NCBI RefSeq assembly: GCF_025822605.1
Contig: NZ_JACKTY010000045.1
Span: forward strand, 1-64,000
Origin: Mycolicibacterium komossense
GTDB lineage: Bacteria; Actinomycetota; Actinomycetes; Mycobacteriales; Mycobacteriaceae
DNA length: 64,000 nucleotides
Reading direction: 5' to 3'
Shown: one piece after another, positions 42,654 through 52,240 of the stretch
How the letters are laid out: each line of letters begins with the position of its first letter
Position numbering within the stretch: position 1 is the first letter of the stretch
The notes under the pieces: model-generated
The model's database searches: none
What the model was told of the DNA's origin: nothing
What the model saw: only the letters and a program-made list of their open reading frames with translations
Translations under genes and position numbers: made by a program

Positions 42654-43535
42654 ATGGTCAGTGCGACAATGCATCACGGGATCATCGTCGGAATTGACGG
42701 CTCGTCGGCCGCAGCGGATGCCGTGCAGTGGGCAGCGCATGAAGCGGCGATGCACAATGTGCCGCTGACTCTGATCCATGTGCTGCCATCCCCGGTTGTG
42801 ATGACCTGGCCGGACCTGCCGTTGCCGGCCGCGTTCATGGAATGGCCCCGAGAAGAAGGCCGCATCATTGTTCGGAACGCGGTCGCGCTGGCCGAGGCTG
42901 CTGCGGAACGGCCGATTCACATCAAGTCCGACATGGTGGCCGGTCCGGCGGTCGCCGCGCTGGCTGACCTGTCCAAGGAGGCGCAGATGGTCGTCGTCGG
43001 ATGCCGTGGACGTGGCCGGTTGCATCAGTTGCTGGGCTCGGTCAGTGCCGGGCTAATTCATCACGGGCATTGCCCGGTGGTGGTCGTCCACGACGATGAT
43101 CCGCTCATTCCCGATCCTGACTTCGCCTCGGTCGTCGTCGGTATCGATGGTTCGCCGGCCTCGGAGTCGGCGACTGCGATCGCCTTCGATGAAGCCTCGC
43201 GCCGTGGTGTGCAGGTGGTGGCGATCCACGCCTGCAGCGACTGGGGCGGTGGCGACCATCCCGGTATCGACTGGCCGTTGGTAGAGCAGCGCGGATATGA
43301 AGTCCTTGCCGAGCGGCTCGCGGGCTGGCAGGAGCGGTATCCCGATGTCAGTGTGCATCGCGTGGTGGTAGCCGATAATGCTGCCGAGCACCTCGTGGCA
43401 AGGTCGAAGCGCGCGCAACTCATCGTGGTCGGTAGCCACGGGCGCGGCGGGTTTGCCGGCATGTTGCTCGGATCAGTCAGTTCCGCCGTGGCGCAAACGG
43501 TCCGGATTCCTGTCATCGTCGCCCGTACGTCCTAG
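42654..43535 (+). CDS. Tandem universal stress protein
   Basis: A 293-residue double USP with intact ATP-binding motifs in both domains (GCRGRGRLHQLLGS and GSHGRGGFAGMLLGS). It is a close paralog of the USP at 38738. It heads a two-gene operon with an Mg-type ATPase, a pairing that recalls the DosR-controlled USP and CtpF genes of M. tuberculosis. The start has AAGGAG upstream (GTCGAAGGAGTAAGAA). Confidence 0.9.
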   Translation: MVSATMHHGIIVGIDGSSAAADAVQWAAHEAAMHNVPLTLIHVLPSPVVMTWPDLPLPAAFMEWPREEGRIIVRNAVALAEAAAERPIHIKSDMVAGPAVAALADLSKEAQMVVVGCRGRGRLHQLLGSVSAGLIHHGHCPVVVVHDDDPLIPDPDFASVVVGIDGSPASESATAIAFDEASRRGVQVVAIHACSDWGGGDHPGIDWPLVEQRGYEVLAERLAGWQERYPDVSVHRVVVADNAAEHLVARSKRAQLIVVGSHGRGGFAGMLLGSVSSAVAQTVRIPVIVARTS

Positions 43536-43554
43536 CGGCAGGCCAACCACAGAA

Positions 43555-46185
43555 ATGGTTTCCCTGTCCGAGACCGCGCCCGATCATGCCGGGATCGAGG
43601 GTGAGGTACTGACGGCGCACTGGGTGGCGGCGGCGTCAGTGGACGAGGTGCTTGCTCGTCTGGACGTTACGGCATCGGGGCTGTCCAGCGCGGAGGCGAC
43701 AGCGCGGCTGGCGACGCACGGGCCCAACGCTGTTCGCACTCACCGGGTCAGTGCATGGGCAGTCCTCGGGCGCCAGCTGCGCAGTGCCCTGCTGTTGTTG
43801 CTGGCCGTCACCGCGGTGGTGTCGTTCTTCCTGGGCGACAGTACCCAGGCCGTCATCATCGGATTGATCCTGGTGGCTAGCGTAGGACTGGGATTCGCCA
43901 ACGAGTATCGCGCCGAACGTACTGCCGCTCAACTGCATTCGAGTCTGCGGCACACCGCCGTGGCCCGTCGCGACGGGCAGTTTGCCGATGTCGACGTGGC
44001 CACTCTGGTGCCTGGCGACATGGTCCGGCTCGCACTGGGCGAGGTGGTGCCCGCCGATCTGCGCCTGACCACTGTCTCAGGGTTGGAATGCGACGAGAGC
44101 ATCCTCACCGGAGAATCGGCTGCTGCCGAGAAATGGTCCGAAGCCCTCACACCCGGCAATGCGCTGGCTGATTCGGCCAATCTGGCCTTCATGGGCACAA
44201 TCGTCAGCGCCGGCGAAGGCTGCGGGATCGTCTATGCCACCGGCGCCGCCGCACAATTCGGCCAGATCGCGGCCGGCCTGGGAACCCGGCAACCGGAGAC
44301 CGCGTTTCAGGTCGGACTGCGCCGCTTCTCGTTCCTGCTGCTGTGGGTGGCAATGATCTTGACGGCGATGATTCTGGTCACCAACCTGATGTTGGATCGC
44401 CCGGTCATCGAGTCGGTCCTGTTCGCGTTGGCCATCGCCGTCGGCATCACCCCGCAGCTACTGCCTGCCGTGGTCAGTACCAGCCTGGCCACCGGTGCCG
44501 GTCGGTTGGCCAAGCAGAAGGTTCTCGTCAAACGGCTGGTATGTATTGAAGACCTGGGTGACATCGACGTGCTCATCACCGACAAGACGGGCACCTTGAC
44601 CGACGGGCACATCACCCTCGTCGAAGCGGTCGATCCTGCCGGACAGGCAGGCGATCACATCCTCGTGCTGGGGCTGTTGGCCACCGCGGTCGACCCAGCA
44701 GCGGGTGGGGGAGCGACCAACGCTCTGGACGCCGCATTGTGGGAGACCTCGCGCAGTCATGAACTCGCGTTGCCTGACCTACCGCTGGTGGCGGTGCTGC
44801 CCTTCGATCATGAGCGCCGCGCGTCCTCGGTCCTCGTCGGCGACGGCGACCAACGGCTCCTTATTGTCAAAGGCGCTCCCGAGCAGGTGATGGAGCACTG
44901 CGTCGCGGTGACCGCGGTCGCGCACGCGACCCTTTCGGCGCTCTTCGCCGAGGGTCGGCGGGTGGTGGCCGTCGCCAGCAAGGCCGCCCCCGGCTTGTCG
45001 GCCCTCACTGCCGGCGACGAGACCGGGCTGACACTCGAAGGCTTCCTGGTCTTCGCCGATGAGCCGAAAGCCGCCGCCCGGGACTCACTGCGCCAGCTCG
45101 CCGCGCTGGGGATCGAAGTGAAGATCGCAACCGGGGACAATGCTCAGGTCGCTGAAAAGGTATGCAAGGAACTGGGTTTGGACTCCAAAGGCACGATCAC
45201 CGGCGCCGATTTGGAGGCACTTGACGACGCCGCCCTCGATGACACGGTGCAGAAGTGCACCATTTTCGCCCGGATATCACCGGAGCAGAAAGCGCGGCTG
45301 ATCGTGTCGGCCCGCCGACGCGGACGGTCAGTGGCGTTTCTCGGGGACGGCGTCAACGATGCGCTCGCCTTGCACGCGGCCGATGTGGGGATCTCAGTGG
45401 ACACCGCCGTGGATGTCGCGAAAGACGCAGCCGACGTGGTGTTGTTGGAGAAAGACCTCGGCGTGCTGGCCACCGGAGTCGCCGAGGGTCGGAGGATCTT
45501 CGCCAACACCATCAAATACGTCCTGATGGGTACCTCCAGCAATTTCGGCAACATGTTCTCTGCTGCGGCAGCCTCGGCGGTGTTGGCGTTCCTGCCGATG
45601 CTGCCGAGCCAGATCTTGCTCAACAACCTGTTGTATGACAGCTCGCAGCTGGCGATCCCGACCGACCGCGTGGACGCCGAACAACTCCACGCCCCCGCGC
45701 ACTGGAACATCGCCTTCATCCGGCGCTTCATGCTGACGTTCGGGCCGATCAGTTCGCTGTTCGACTTTCTGACCTTCGGGCTGATGCTCGGTGTTCTGCA
45801 CGCCGGCCCGGTTGAGTTCCGCACCGGCTGGTTCGTCGAATCCCTGGCCACCCAGACGTTGATCATCTTCGCGATCCGCACCCGCCGAATCCCGTTCTAT
45901 CGCAGCCGGCCAGGCGGCATCCTCGCGGCTGCAGCAATCGCGGTAGTCATCGTCGGTGTGGGTCTGACGCTGTCGTCGATCGGACCCGTATTGGGTTTCA
46001 CGACGTTGCCGTGGCTGTTCTTCGTCGCTTTGGCGCTGATGACGGTGGCCTACCTGGTGCTGGTGGAGCTGACCAAGAAGGTGTTTTACAGCGACGCCCC
46101 GGCGCTGCAGGAATTGTCGCGCCGGACCCGCGGCCGTGAACACCGGATCCACCGCAGAGCGGCAAGATTCAGTCACGCAGGGTGA
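43555..46185 (+). CDS. P3B-type (magnesium-translocating-like) P-type ATPase
   Basis: An 876-residue pump: LTGES actuator, ITDKTGTLTDG phosphorylation motif, hinge GDGVNDALALHAAD, and the P3B signature LLNNLLYDSSQLAIPTD with AVGITPQLLP in helix M4. MgtA-like P3B pumps import Mg2+. The hinge Pro of NDAPAL is Leu here (NDALAL), as in other actinobacterial members. The ATG at 43555 follows the USP stop by 19 nt, so the pair is one operon under a DosR-box-like site. Confidence 0.88.
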   Translation: MVSLSETAPDHAGIEGEVLTAHWVAAASVDEVLARLDVTASGLSSAEATARLATHGPNAVRTHRVSAWAVLGRQLRSALLLLLAVTAVVSFFLGDSTQAVIIGLILVASVGLGFANEYRAERTAAQLHSSLRHTAVARRDGQFADVDVATLVPGDMVRLALGEVVPADLRLTTVSGLECDESILTGESAAAEKWSEALTPGNALADSANLAFMGTIVSAGEGCGIVYATGAAAQFGQIAAGLGTRQPETAFQVGLRRFSFLLLWVAMILTAMILVTNLMLDRPVIESVLFALAIAVGITPQLLPAVVSTSLATGAGRLAKQKVLVKRLVCIEDLGDIDVLITDKTGTLTDGHITLVEAVDPAGQAGDHILVLGLLATAVDPAAGGGATNALDAALWETSRSHELALPDLPLVAVLPFDHERRASSVLVGDGDQRLLIVKGAPEQVMEHCVAVTAVAHATLSALFAEGRRVVAVASKAAPGLSALTAGDETGLTLEGFLVFADEPKAAARDSLRQLAALGIEVKIATGDNAQVAEKVCKELGLDSKGTITGADLEALDDAALDDTVQKCTIFARISPEQKARLIVSARRRGRSVAFLGDGVNDALALHAADVGISVDTAVDVAKDAADVVLLEKDLGVLATGVAEGRRIFANTIKYVLMGTSSNFGNMFSAAAASAVLAFLPMLPSQILLNNLLYDSSQLAIPTDRVDAEQLHAPAHWNIAFIRRFMLTFGPISSLFDFLTFGLMLGVLHAGPVEFRTGWFVESLATQTLIIFAIRTRRIPFYRSRPGGILAAAAIAVVIVGVGLTLSSIGPVLGFTTLPWLFFVALALMTVAYLVLVELTKKVFYSDAPALQELSRRTRGREHRIHRRAARFSHAG

Positions 46186-46215
46186 GTCGTTGCCAAGGCC
46201 CTTTACGGCCAACAC

Positions 46216-46230
46216 GGGGACTTTCGGCCC
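46216..46230 (+). promoter_or_regulatory. DosR-box-like site upstream of USP and DUF2156 genes
   Basis: GGGGACTTTCGGCCC, a full match to the common mycobacterial form GGGACTTTnGGCCC. It lies 73 nt before the USP start. Confidence 0.7.
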
Positions 46231-46303
46231 GCCCGCCGAGACGATCTCCCCCGATAGCCTCAGCTACATCCGGCAACGGACCAGACGACTGGAGCCAGCG
46301 CAT

Positions 46304-47116
46304 ATGTCTTTCCACGACTCGATGACTCCCATCGTCGTCGGCATGGACGGCTCAGACGCCGCCATGCGGGCCGCCTGCTGGGCGGTGGACGAGGCGATCA
46401 GCCGGGACGCGCCACTGCGGCTGGTCTACATCATCGAACCGGGTTCTGAAGCCGTTCGGTTGGAGATCGAGTACGCCGGGTTGGCGCTGCGGGCGGCACG
46501 TGCGGCCGTCAGAGCACTGAGCTGTCAGGTCGAGATCGACACCGACATCCGCCGTGGCGGTATCGACACGGTGCTGGCGCAAGAGTCGCGACACGCGGCG
46601 ATGATCTGTATCGGGTCGGCTGACCCGGATGGTGAGGATGACGATCACCGGCCCTCGACGTCGACCGCATTGGCTCGGTCGGCGCTGTGCCCGGTGGCGG
46701 TCATCGGTGCTCCAGATCTACGAGTGGACAGGTCCAGAGGCTGTGTCGCCGTGCTCGTCAACGGTTCCCGTACAGACGATCTGATGCTGCAGGACGCGTT
46801 CGAAGAAGCTCGGCTTCGGCATTTGCCGTTGTTGACCGTGGTGGTCGGGTCCCCGGCGGTTCCGCACCGCGCCGCGAGTCCTGTTGACCAGTCCGTCGCC
46901 GAGCGATGGCATGACCACACCGATGTCCCGGTGCATTGCGTCACGGTGCATACCGATGTGGTCGCGTTCCTGGCCGACATCGCCCCCGCTGTAGCAGTGA
47001 CCTTTGTGAACGGGACGGCCCCGAGTGCCGGAGGGAACCTCAGCGGTGCTGACTTGGACGCTCCTGTCGTGCACAATGCCGAGACCGGCTCGGTAGTCGC
47101 GGCATGCGCGCGCTGA
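46304..47116 (+). CDS. Universal stress protein, non-ATP-binding type
   Basis: A 270-residue double USP. Neither domain keeps a clear G-2x-G-9x-GS motif (IGSADPDGEDDD and FVNGTAPSAGGN), so it is probably a non-nucleotide-binding member. The N-terminus IVVGMDGSDAAMRAACW is normal. The ATG at 46304 has GGAGCC upstream. The next gene overlaps its end. Confidence 0.8.
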   Translation: MSFHDSMTPIVVGMDGSDAAMRAACWAVDEAISRDAPLRLVYIIEPGSEAVRLEIEYAGLALRAARAAVRALSCQVEIDTDIRRGGIDTVLAQESRHAAMICIGSADPDGEDDDHRPSTSTALARSALCPVAVIGAPDLRVDRSRGCVAVLVNGSRTDDLMLQDAFEEARLRHLPLLTVVVGSPAVPHRAASPVDQSVAERWHDHTDVPVHCVTVHTDVVAFLADIAPAVAVTFVNGTAPSAGGNLSGADLDAPVVHNAETGSVVAACAR

Positions 47117-48513
47117 CGGTGCGCGCGCCGGCCGCGCGTATCAAAAGGCGTGTGATGGAGGCTGACTCGCACACCACACGACGTGGTGGAGCACTGGCGG
47201 CAGTGGCACTGTTCGCGTGGCTGGTCATGCTCACGGAGCGCGATGAGGTTCGCCCTGACTGGCAATCAGGGAGTCGGTTGGCTTGGTCGATGGCCATCTT
47301 GGTCGCCGTCGTCTTCATCGCCCGAGGCATCTTCCTCGGCCGGCCGGTCACCGCTGCCCACGCGGCCGCGGCCGGCGCTGTGCTCGTCGTCGGTATCACC
47401 GCACACCTGTTGTCGTTGAATGCGTTAGGCGATAGCGTCATCGCCGCCAGCGGCCTGGTTCTGATGTGGCCGACCACTGCTGTGCCAGAGCCTGAGATGT
47501 TGCCCCGGATCGGGGCGCTGGTCAGCGCCACGCACGGTGACCCGCTGGCGCCGTTTGCGATGCAGTCACATAAGAGCAGCTACTTCAGCGCCGACGGTAA
47601 GTCGATGCTCGCGTACCGGACCCGTATCGGCTTCGCAGTGGTCAGTGGTGATCCGATCGGCGATGCTGCTCAGTTCCGCCGACTGGTCAACGATTTCGCC
47701 GGGATGTGCCAGAACCGCGGATGGCGCATTATTGTCCTGGGGTGTAGCCAACGCCGGCTTCCGCTGTGGACTGAGCAAGCGGGTATCGCAGAACACCTGC
47801 GGGCCATACCATTCGGGCGTGACGTCGTCATCGACGTAAGGCGCTTCGACATGGCGGGGCGGACATTCCGCAATCTCCGACAAGCGGTGCACCGAACCCG
47901 CAACGCCGGCGTCACCACCGAAGTCATCGCTGAGCAGGACCTCGACTCCACCACGGTGGCGGAGCTGACCGAGGTGATGGATTCGTCGCACTCTGGGGTG
48001 CGCACCGAGCGCGGTTTCTCGATGATCCTCGACGGTGCCCTGGAAGGCCGATATCCCGGCGTGTTGCTGATGATCGGGCGGGATCGACTCGGTGTCGTGC
48101 AGTCCGCTCAACGGTACGTGCTGGCCGGCGGTGGCAGCGATGTGTCACTCGATGTGCCGTGGCGGCGACCGGGTGCACCGAACGGCATCGATGAGCGACT
48201 CAGCGTCGACATGATCGAATGGTCCAAAGCACACGGGGCGCGGCGGCTATCGCTGGCGTTCGCGGCCTTCCCGGAGATCTTCGATGACCGGCGACGCACC
48301 GGTGTGCAGCACCTGTTCTACGTGTTGATCCACCTGGGTGACCGACTCATTCGGTTGGAATCGCTGTACCGGTACCTGGACAAATACCATTCGCTGTCTC
48401 AGCGGCGGTACGTCCTGCTGTCGCCGCGGCACCTGCTGCCGGCCCTGTTCGTTCTGCTGACACTGGAGTTCATGCCACACCGGCGCAGAGCGCCGGGAGC
48501 GGCGCGCTCATAG
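47104..48513 (+). CDS. DUF2156 (phosphatidylglycerol lysyltransferase-like) membrane protein
   Basis: A 469-residue protein: membrane helices in the first 130 residues, then a DUF2156/MprF-like catalytic domain (KSSYFSADGKSMLAYRTRIG, VVSGDPIGD, and RTRNAGVTTEVIAEQDLD). MprF-type enzymes move aminoacyl groups onto phospholipids and alter surface charge. It overlaps the USP stop by 13 nt, so both are one operon under the DosR-box-like site at 46216. Activity is inferred. Confidence 0.78.
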   Translation: MRALTVRAPAARIKRRVMEADSHTTRRGGALAAVALFAWLVMLTERDEVRPDWQSGSRLAWSMAILVAVVFIARGIFLGRPVTAAHAAAAGAVLVVGITAHLLSLNALGDSVIAASGLVLMWPTTAVPEPEMLPRIGALVSATHGDPLAPFAMQSHKSSYFSADGKSMLAYRTRIGFAVVSGDPIGDAAQFRRLVNDFAGMCQNRGWRIIVLGCSQRRLPLWTEQAGIAEHLRAIPFGRDVVIDVRRFDMAGRTFRNLRQAVHRTRNAGVTTEVIAEQDLDSTTVAELTEVMDSSHSGVRTERGFSMILDGALEGRYPGVLLMIGRDRLGVVQSAQRYVLAGGGSDVSLDVPWRRPGAPNGIDERLSVDMIEWSKAHGARRLSLAFAAFPEIFDDRRRTGVQHLFYVLIHLGDRLIRLESLYRYLDKYHSLSQRRYVLLSPRHLLPALFVLLTLEFMPHRRRAPGAARS

Positions 48514-49566
48514 GGCGTCGTTGCACAGGACCGCCGCCCCGTCGAAACGACCCGCTTCCAGATCGTTCAGTGCCTGTTGCCCGCTTGCCAGGGGGTACCG
48601 GTGGGTGGTGACCTTGAGTGTGTGCTCAGCGGCGAACCTCAGGAACGCCTCGCCGTCGGCGCGGGTATTGGCTGTCACGCTACGGATTTCGCGTTCGTAG
48701 AACAGGTCGAGCTGGTAGTTGAGGACGGGTACGTCACTGAGGTGGATGCCGGCGATCGACAGAATTCCGCCGCGATCCAGCGCGCGCATGACGACCGGGA
48801 CCAGGTCGCCGACCGGCGCGAATAGGATTGCACTGTCCAGTGGTTCTGGTGGCGTGCCGTAGGCGTCCGTAGCTGATGCGGCACCGAGTTCCAGGGCCAG
48901 CTGTTGGGCTTGCTCACCCCGGGTCATGACGTGCACGGTTGCGCCCTGCGCAAGGGCGATCTGGGCTGTCAGATGCGCGCTGCCGCCGAAGCCGTAGATG
49001 CCGAGCCGCCCGCCCTGGGGGAGCTGGGCACGCTGTAGTGCGCGGTAGCCGATGATGCCCGCGCACAACAGCGGCGCGACCGCGACGTCATCGTAGTTGT
49101 CCGGCAGGTGATAGGCGAAAGCAGCTGGTGCCGTCGTGTATTCGGCGTATCCGCCGTCGCTGTCCCATCCGGTATAGCGAGATTGCGGACAGAGGTTCTC
49201 CGCGCCGCGCACACAATAGCGGCACGTCCCGCAGGTGTGGCGCAGCCAGGCGACGCCGACGCGGTCTCCGATTGCGTAACCGGACACGCCGGCCCCCAGG
49301 CCGACGACAGTCGCGACGATCTCGTGGCCCGGCGTGACCCGCGGGTGGTGCACCGGAAGATCACCCTCACTGACATGCAGATCGGTGCGACACACCCCGC
49401 AGGTGCGGACCCTGAGCAACAGTTCCGCCGGGGCAGGTTGCGGCACCGGCCTGCGCACGTAGCTCAGCGGGCTGGTGTCGATGGGGCCGGGTGTGCGCAC
49501 CACCCACGCGTTCATCGTTGCCGGAATGGACGTCAAGCGATCGTCGCCGTGGTCGAGCTGGGTCAT
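48508..49566 (-). CDS. Zinc-dependent alcohol dehydrogenase (AdhA-like)
   Basis: A 352-residue medium-chain dehydrogenase: RTCGVCRTDLHVSEG and GHEIVATVV for catalytic zinc, CGTCRYCVRGAENLC for structural zinc, GIYGFGGSAHLTAQIA for nucleotide binding. It is only distantly related to the enzyme at 35039. The ATG overlaps the stop of the acyltransferase (ATGA). It is convergent with the DUF2156 gene, overlapping it by 6 nt. Confidence 0.88.
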   Translation of the reverse strand: MTQLDHGDDRLTSIPATMNAWVVRTPGPIDTSPLSYVRRPVPQPAPAELLLRVRTCGVCRTDLHVSEGDLPVHHPRVTPGHEIVATVVGLGAGVSGYAIGDRVGVAWLRHTCGTCRYCVRGAENLCPQSRYTGWDSDGGYAEYTTAPAAFAYHLPDNYDDVAVAPLLCAGIIGYRALQRAQLPQGGRLGIYGFGGSAHLTAQIALAQGATVHVMTRGEQAQQLALELGAASATDAYGTPPEPLDSAILFAPVGDLVPVVMRALDRGGILSIAGIHLSDVPVLNYQLDLFYEREIRSVTANTRADGEAFLRFAAEHTLKVTTHRYPLASGQQALNDLEAGRFDGAAVLCNDAL

Positions 49567-50933
49567 AACAGCGGCCTTTCAATAGGAAGCGGTGGTATCG
49601 ACCGGGTGCCCATCTCTGTGGCGGGGGCGCCGCTCATCGGGTGAATGCTGAGCAGCGCTATGCCTGCGATGTAGGCCAGAAGGCTCCCGAAGGGCACATG
49701 GCCGCTCGGAGCGAAACCGTGGCCGGCGAAGCGCCACAGGGCACCGGCCGCCAGTGCTGTCCCGGTGACGAGCAGTGGCATCACCCACCGCGGCCGAAGG
49801 TGCACGTCAAGGGTGGGAGTGGGTCGAGCGAACGCCGACCTCGCGGCCCACAACACACCCAGCTCGGCGGCGGTCACGGCCGTCAGGATGGCCACCCAGG
49901 CCAGCCGCCACCACCACCAGGAGGCCGAACCGAGATCAGGTTGAGGCAGTAGCCCACCGCAGTATCCGGCCAGCGCTACGAGGACGACGGGCACCATATG
50001 CCACAGATACAACGCCAGCACGTTGATGTTGGCCACAGCCACCAAGCGTTGCCACCGACCCCGTCGCAGAACGCGCGAGACCGCGGGTGCCAGCGCAAGG
50101 AGCAGCCCGGCCTGGACACCGGCGAAGGCGAGCAACGCGACCGTGGGAGGCGAGGTGTTCTGTATCGGCTGACCCGGTACACCGATCATGGCGACCGGGT
50201 ACAGCCCGGCCCCGATGATCGTCGCCAGCACCAAACCTGCCGACCCGGCGAGCAGTAGGGGACGATGCCCGCGTAACTGCCCGCGCCGCCAGGCGACGCC
50301 GAGCTGATAGATGGCGCCCCAGCACACCGCATAGTTCACCCAACCCAATGCCGCGACATGCCCGCCAATGCTGATCGCGTCGACCAACGTCACCGTGACC
50401 GCCATGGCAGCTGGTACTTTCAGCCCCCATCGCTGCTGGGCTGCCACCGCGACAGGAGTCAGCGAAACTGCTGCCAGGTAGACCGGGATGAACCACAGAT
50501 GCAGCGCCAGCACCCACATCGGCATCGCCAACGCCGTTGTGTCAATGCCGATCCAACCCGCGACGGCGAGGGCAGTCAGTATCGTCGCCACGTACGCGGT
50601 GGTCGGCCCGAGAATCCCGGTCACGCGGTGCCGAAGCCAGTCCTGTGGCGCGGCGCCGATACTGTCGCGCCAGTGTGTCCACGACGCCGCGTTCGCATAC
50701 CCGCCTACCACAAAGAAGACCGGTACCACCTGGAACGCCCAGGTCAACCACTGCGTCCATGGCATCGCTACCAGCACGTCGTCATAGCCGAACCGGCCGT
50801 CACGGAAGGTCACCGCGGCCAGCAGCCAGTGGCCGAGCACCACGGCGACCACAGCCAGTACCCGGTAGAGATCGGCGGCCGGTTCACGCAGCGTAGGCTG
50901 CGCTGACACGTCAGGCATGCCGGTGTTCACCAC
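49563..50933 (-). CDS. Acyltransferase family 3 (OafA-like) membrane protein
   Basis: A 456-residue protein with 10-11 membrane helices. DLYRVLAVVAVVLGHWLL and LALHLWFIPVYLAAVSLTPV match acyltransferase-3 proteins, which transfer acyl groups to extracytoplasmic sugars or lipids. The H in VLGHW is the likely catalytic residue. It is the first gene of an operon with the following dehydrogenase and is divergent from the USP pair, sharing the DosR-box-like region at 51094-51135. Confidence 0.82.
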   Translation of the reverse strand: MVNTGMPDVSAQPTLREPAADLYRVLAVVAVVLGHWLLAAVTFRDGRFGYDDVLVAMPWTQWLTWAFQVVPVFFVVGGYANAASWTHWRDSIGAAPQDWLRHRVTGILGPTTAYVATILTALAVAGWIGIDTTALAMPMWVLALHLWFIPVYLAAVSLTPVAVAAQQRWGLKVPAAMAVTVTLVDAISIGGHVAALGWVNYAVCWGAIYQLGVAWRRGQLRGHRPLLLAGSAGLVLATIIGAGLYPVAMIGVPGQPIQNTSPPTVALLAFAGVQAGLLLALAPAVSRVLRRGRWQRLVAVANINVLALYLWHMVPVVLVALAGYCGGLLPQPDLGSASWWWWRLAWVAILTAVTAAELGVLWAARSAFARPTPTLDVHLRPRWVMPLLVTGTALAAGALWRFAGHGFAPSGHVPFGSLLAYIAGIALLSIHPMSGAPATEMGTRSIPPLPIERPLL

Positions 50934-51093
50934 GCTCGGACTCCTGCCAGAGGATCATGCGCACTGGGCTCACCCGACGAATCGGTGTCATCGTCTGCTC
51001 CGAATCCGGCGGGCTGTGCCACTGCGATGGTGGTCGGTTCGACGATATGGGGTGTCGCCCTCTCGCCGATGCGGCCATCGGCCCCCGATCTCG

Positions 51094-51135
51094 GGGTCCA
51101 AAGACCCCACGCCGCGATAAGGGACTTTCGGCCGG
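51094..51135. promoter_or_regulatory. Two DosR-box-like sites between acyltransferase and USP genes
   Basis: GGGGTCCAAAGACCCC (51094-51109) is a perfect inverted repeat; GGGACTTTCGGCC begins at 51122. They lie in the divergent intergenic region and could serve both directions. Confidence 0.66.
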
Positions 51136-51156
51136 ACACCAGGGCCGTCCGGCCGT
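51130..51156. repeat. 9-bp inverted repeat downstream of the DosR-box-like sites
   Basis: CGGCCGGAC and GTCCGGCCG flank a 9-nt spacer. It overlaps the second box. If transcribed it would form a strong hairpin at the 5' end of the USP message. Confidence 0.45.
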
Positions 51157-51255
51157 AGAAACCTACTGGGTGACGCAGGCACGATCATGAAATAACCACA
51201 TGGACAACGACTTTGAATGCGTGGCGGATCTCAAACACTGAAGAAGGACACAGCA

Positions 51256-52197
51256 ATGGGCGACACAGGATCGATCGTGGTCGGTGTGGACGGCAGCAAT
51301 CACACTGTGGCCGCCGCGCGGTGGGCCGCAGCGGTCGCCGCGCGCTCCGGCGACACCTTGCATCTCGTGCATGTCATGAGCTCCGTCGACCAGGCCTTGA
51401 TGACGATCATCACACCGGAGCGGGAAGATGCCGGATCGGCGCCGCGCGAGCTGGGGCATGAAGTGCTCGACCGCACCGCCGACGCAGTGCGCGCCGACTT
51501 TCCTGAGCTGTCGATCGTCCGCACACTGAGCCAACGGCCCATCGAAGACCTGTTGACCGAGCTGAGTCGGCAGGCTCGCCTGGTGGTCCTGGCGTGCGCA
51601 GACGTGTCACCGCTGGGTGCGCTGGTCGTCGGATCCACCACCGTCACGGTGGCCAGGCACTCCCATTGCCCGGTGGTGGCTTGGCGTGGCGACGCGTCGG
51701 CGCCGAACCCGGCCCCCATCGTCGTGGGTATCGATGAAACGCGCGAGCCGCACGCCTGCCTGATGACTGCGCTCGGGCTGGCGGATCAGCTGGGCGTACC
51801 CCTCATCGTCGTGCACGCGCTGTCACCGCGCCGCGCGCCGGGCGATATCAACATTCCCATCCTCGTCGACTATGAGGAACTCGAACATGAAGCGCTGCAG
51901 CGCCTGTCGTCCGCGGTCGCACCGGTCGCCGGGCACTGGCCTCGGGTCGACGTGCGCTGCGCGGTAGGGACTGGCAACGCCAGCAGGGTGATCCTGGATC
52001 ATGCCGACGGCGCGCAGTTCGTCGTGGTCGGCAACCGTGGACGCGGTAGCCTTGCCAGCGCCATATTGGGGTCGACCGGTTTGAGCCTGCTGCATCACTC
52101 CTCGGTCCCGGTCATCGTGTGCCCGACGCCCGCCGCGTCCGACGAAGCACACTCGGTGCAGGGCGTTTCCCCCAATACCACCGCCGCGCGGCAGTAA
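51256..52197 (+). CDS. Tandem universal stress protein
   Basis: A 313-residue double USP. The second domain has the ATP-binding motif GNRGRGSLASAILGS; the first is incomplete (ADVSPLGALVVGS). AAGGA lies upstream of the ATG at 51256. The frame is open further upstream without coding character. It is followed 43 nt later by another USP, likely one operon. Confidence 0.87.
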   Translation: MGDTGSIVVGVDGSNHTVAAARWAAAVAARSGDTLHLVHVMSSVDQALMTIITPEREDAGSAPRELGHEVLDRTADAVRADFPELSIVRTLSQRPIEDLLTELSRQARLVVLACADVSPLGALVVGSTTVTVARHSHCPVVAWRGDASAPNPAPIVVGIDETREPHACLMTALGLADQLGVPLIVVHALSPRRAPGDINIPILVDYEELEHEALQRLSSAVAPVAGHWPRVDVRCAVGTGNASRVILDHADGAQFVVVGNRGRGSLASAILGSTGLSLLHHSSVPVIVCPTPAASDEAHSVQGVSPNTTAARQ

Positions 52198-52240
52198 CCG
52201 CCCGTGATGCCCGACGCATCACCAAGGATTGGACATTCTC

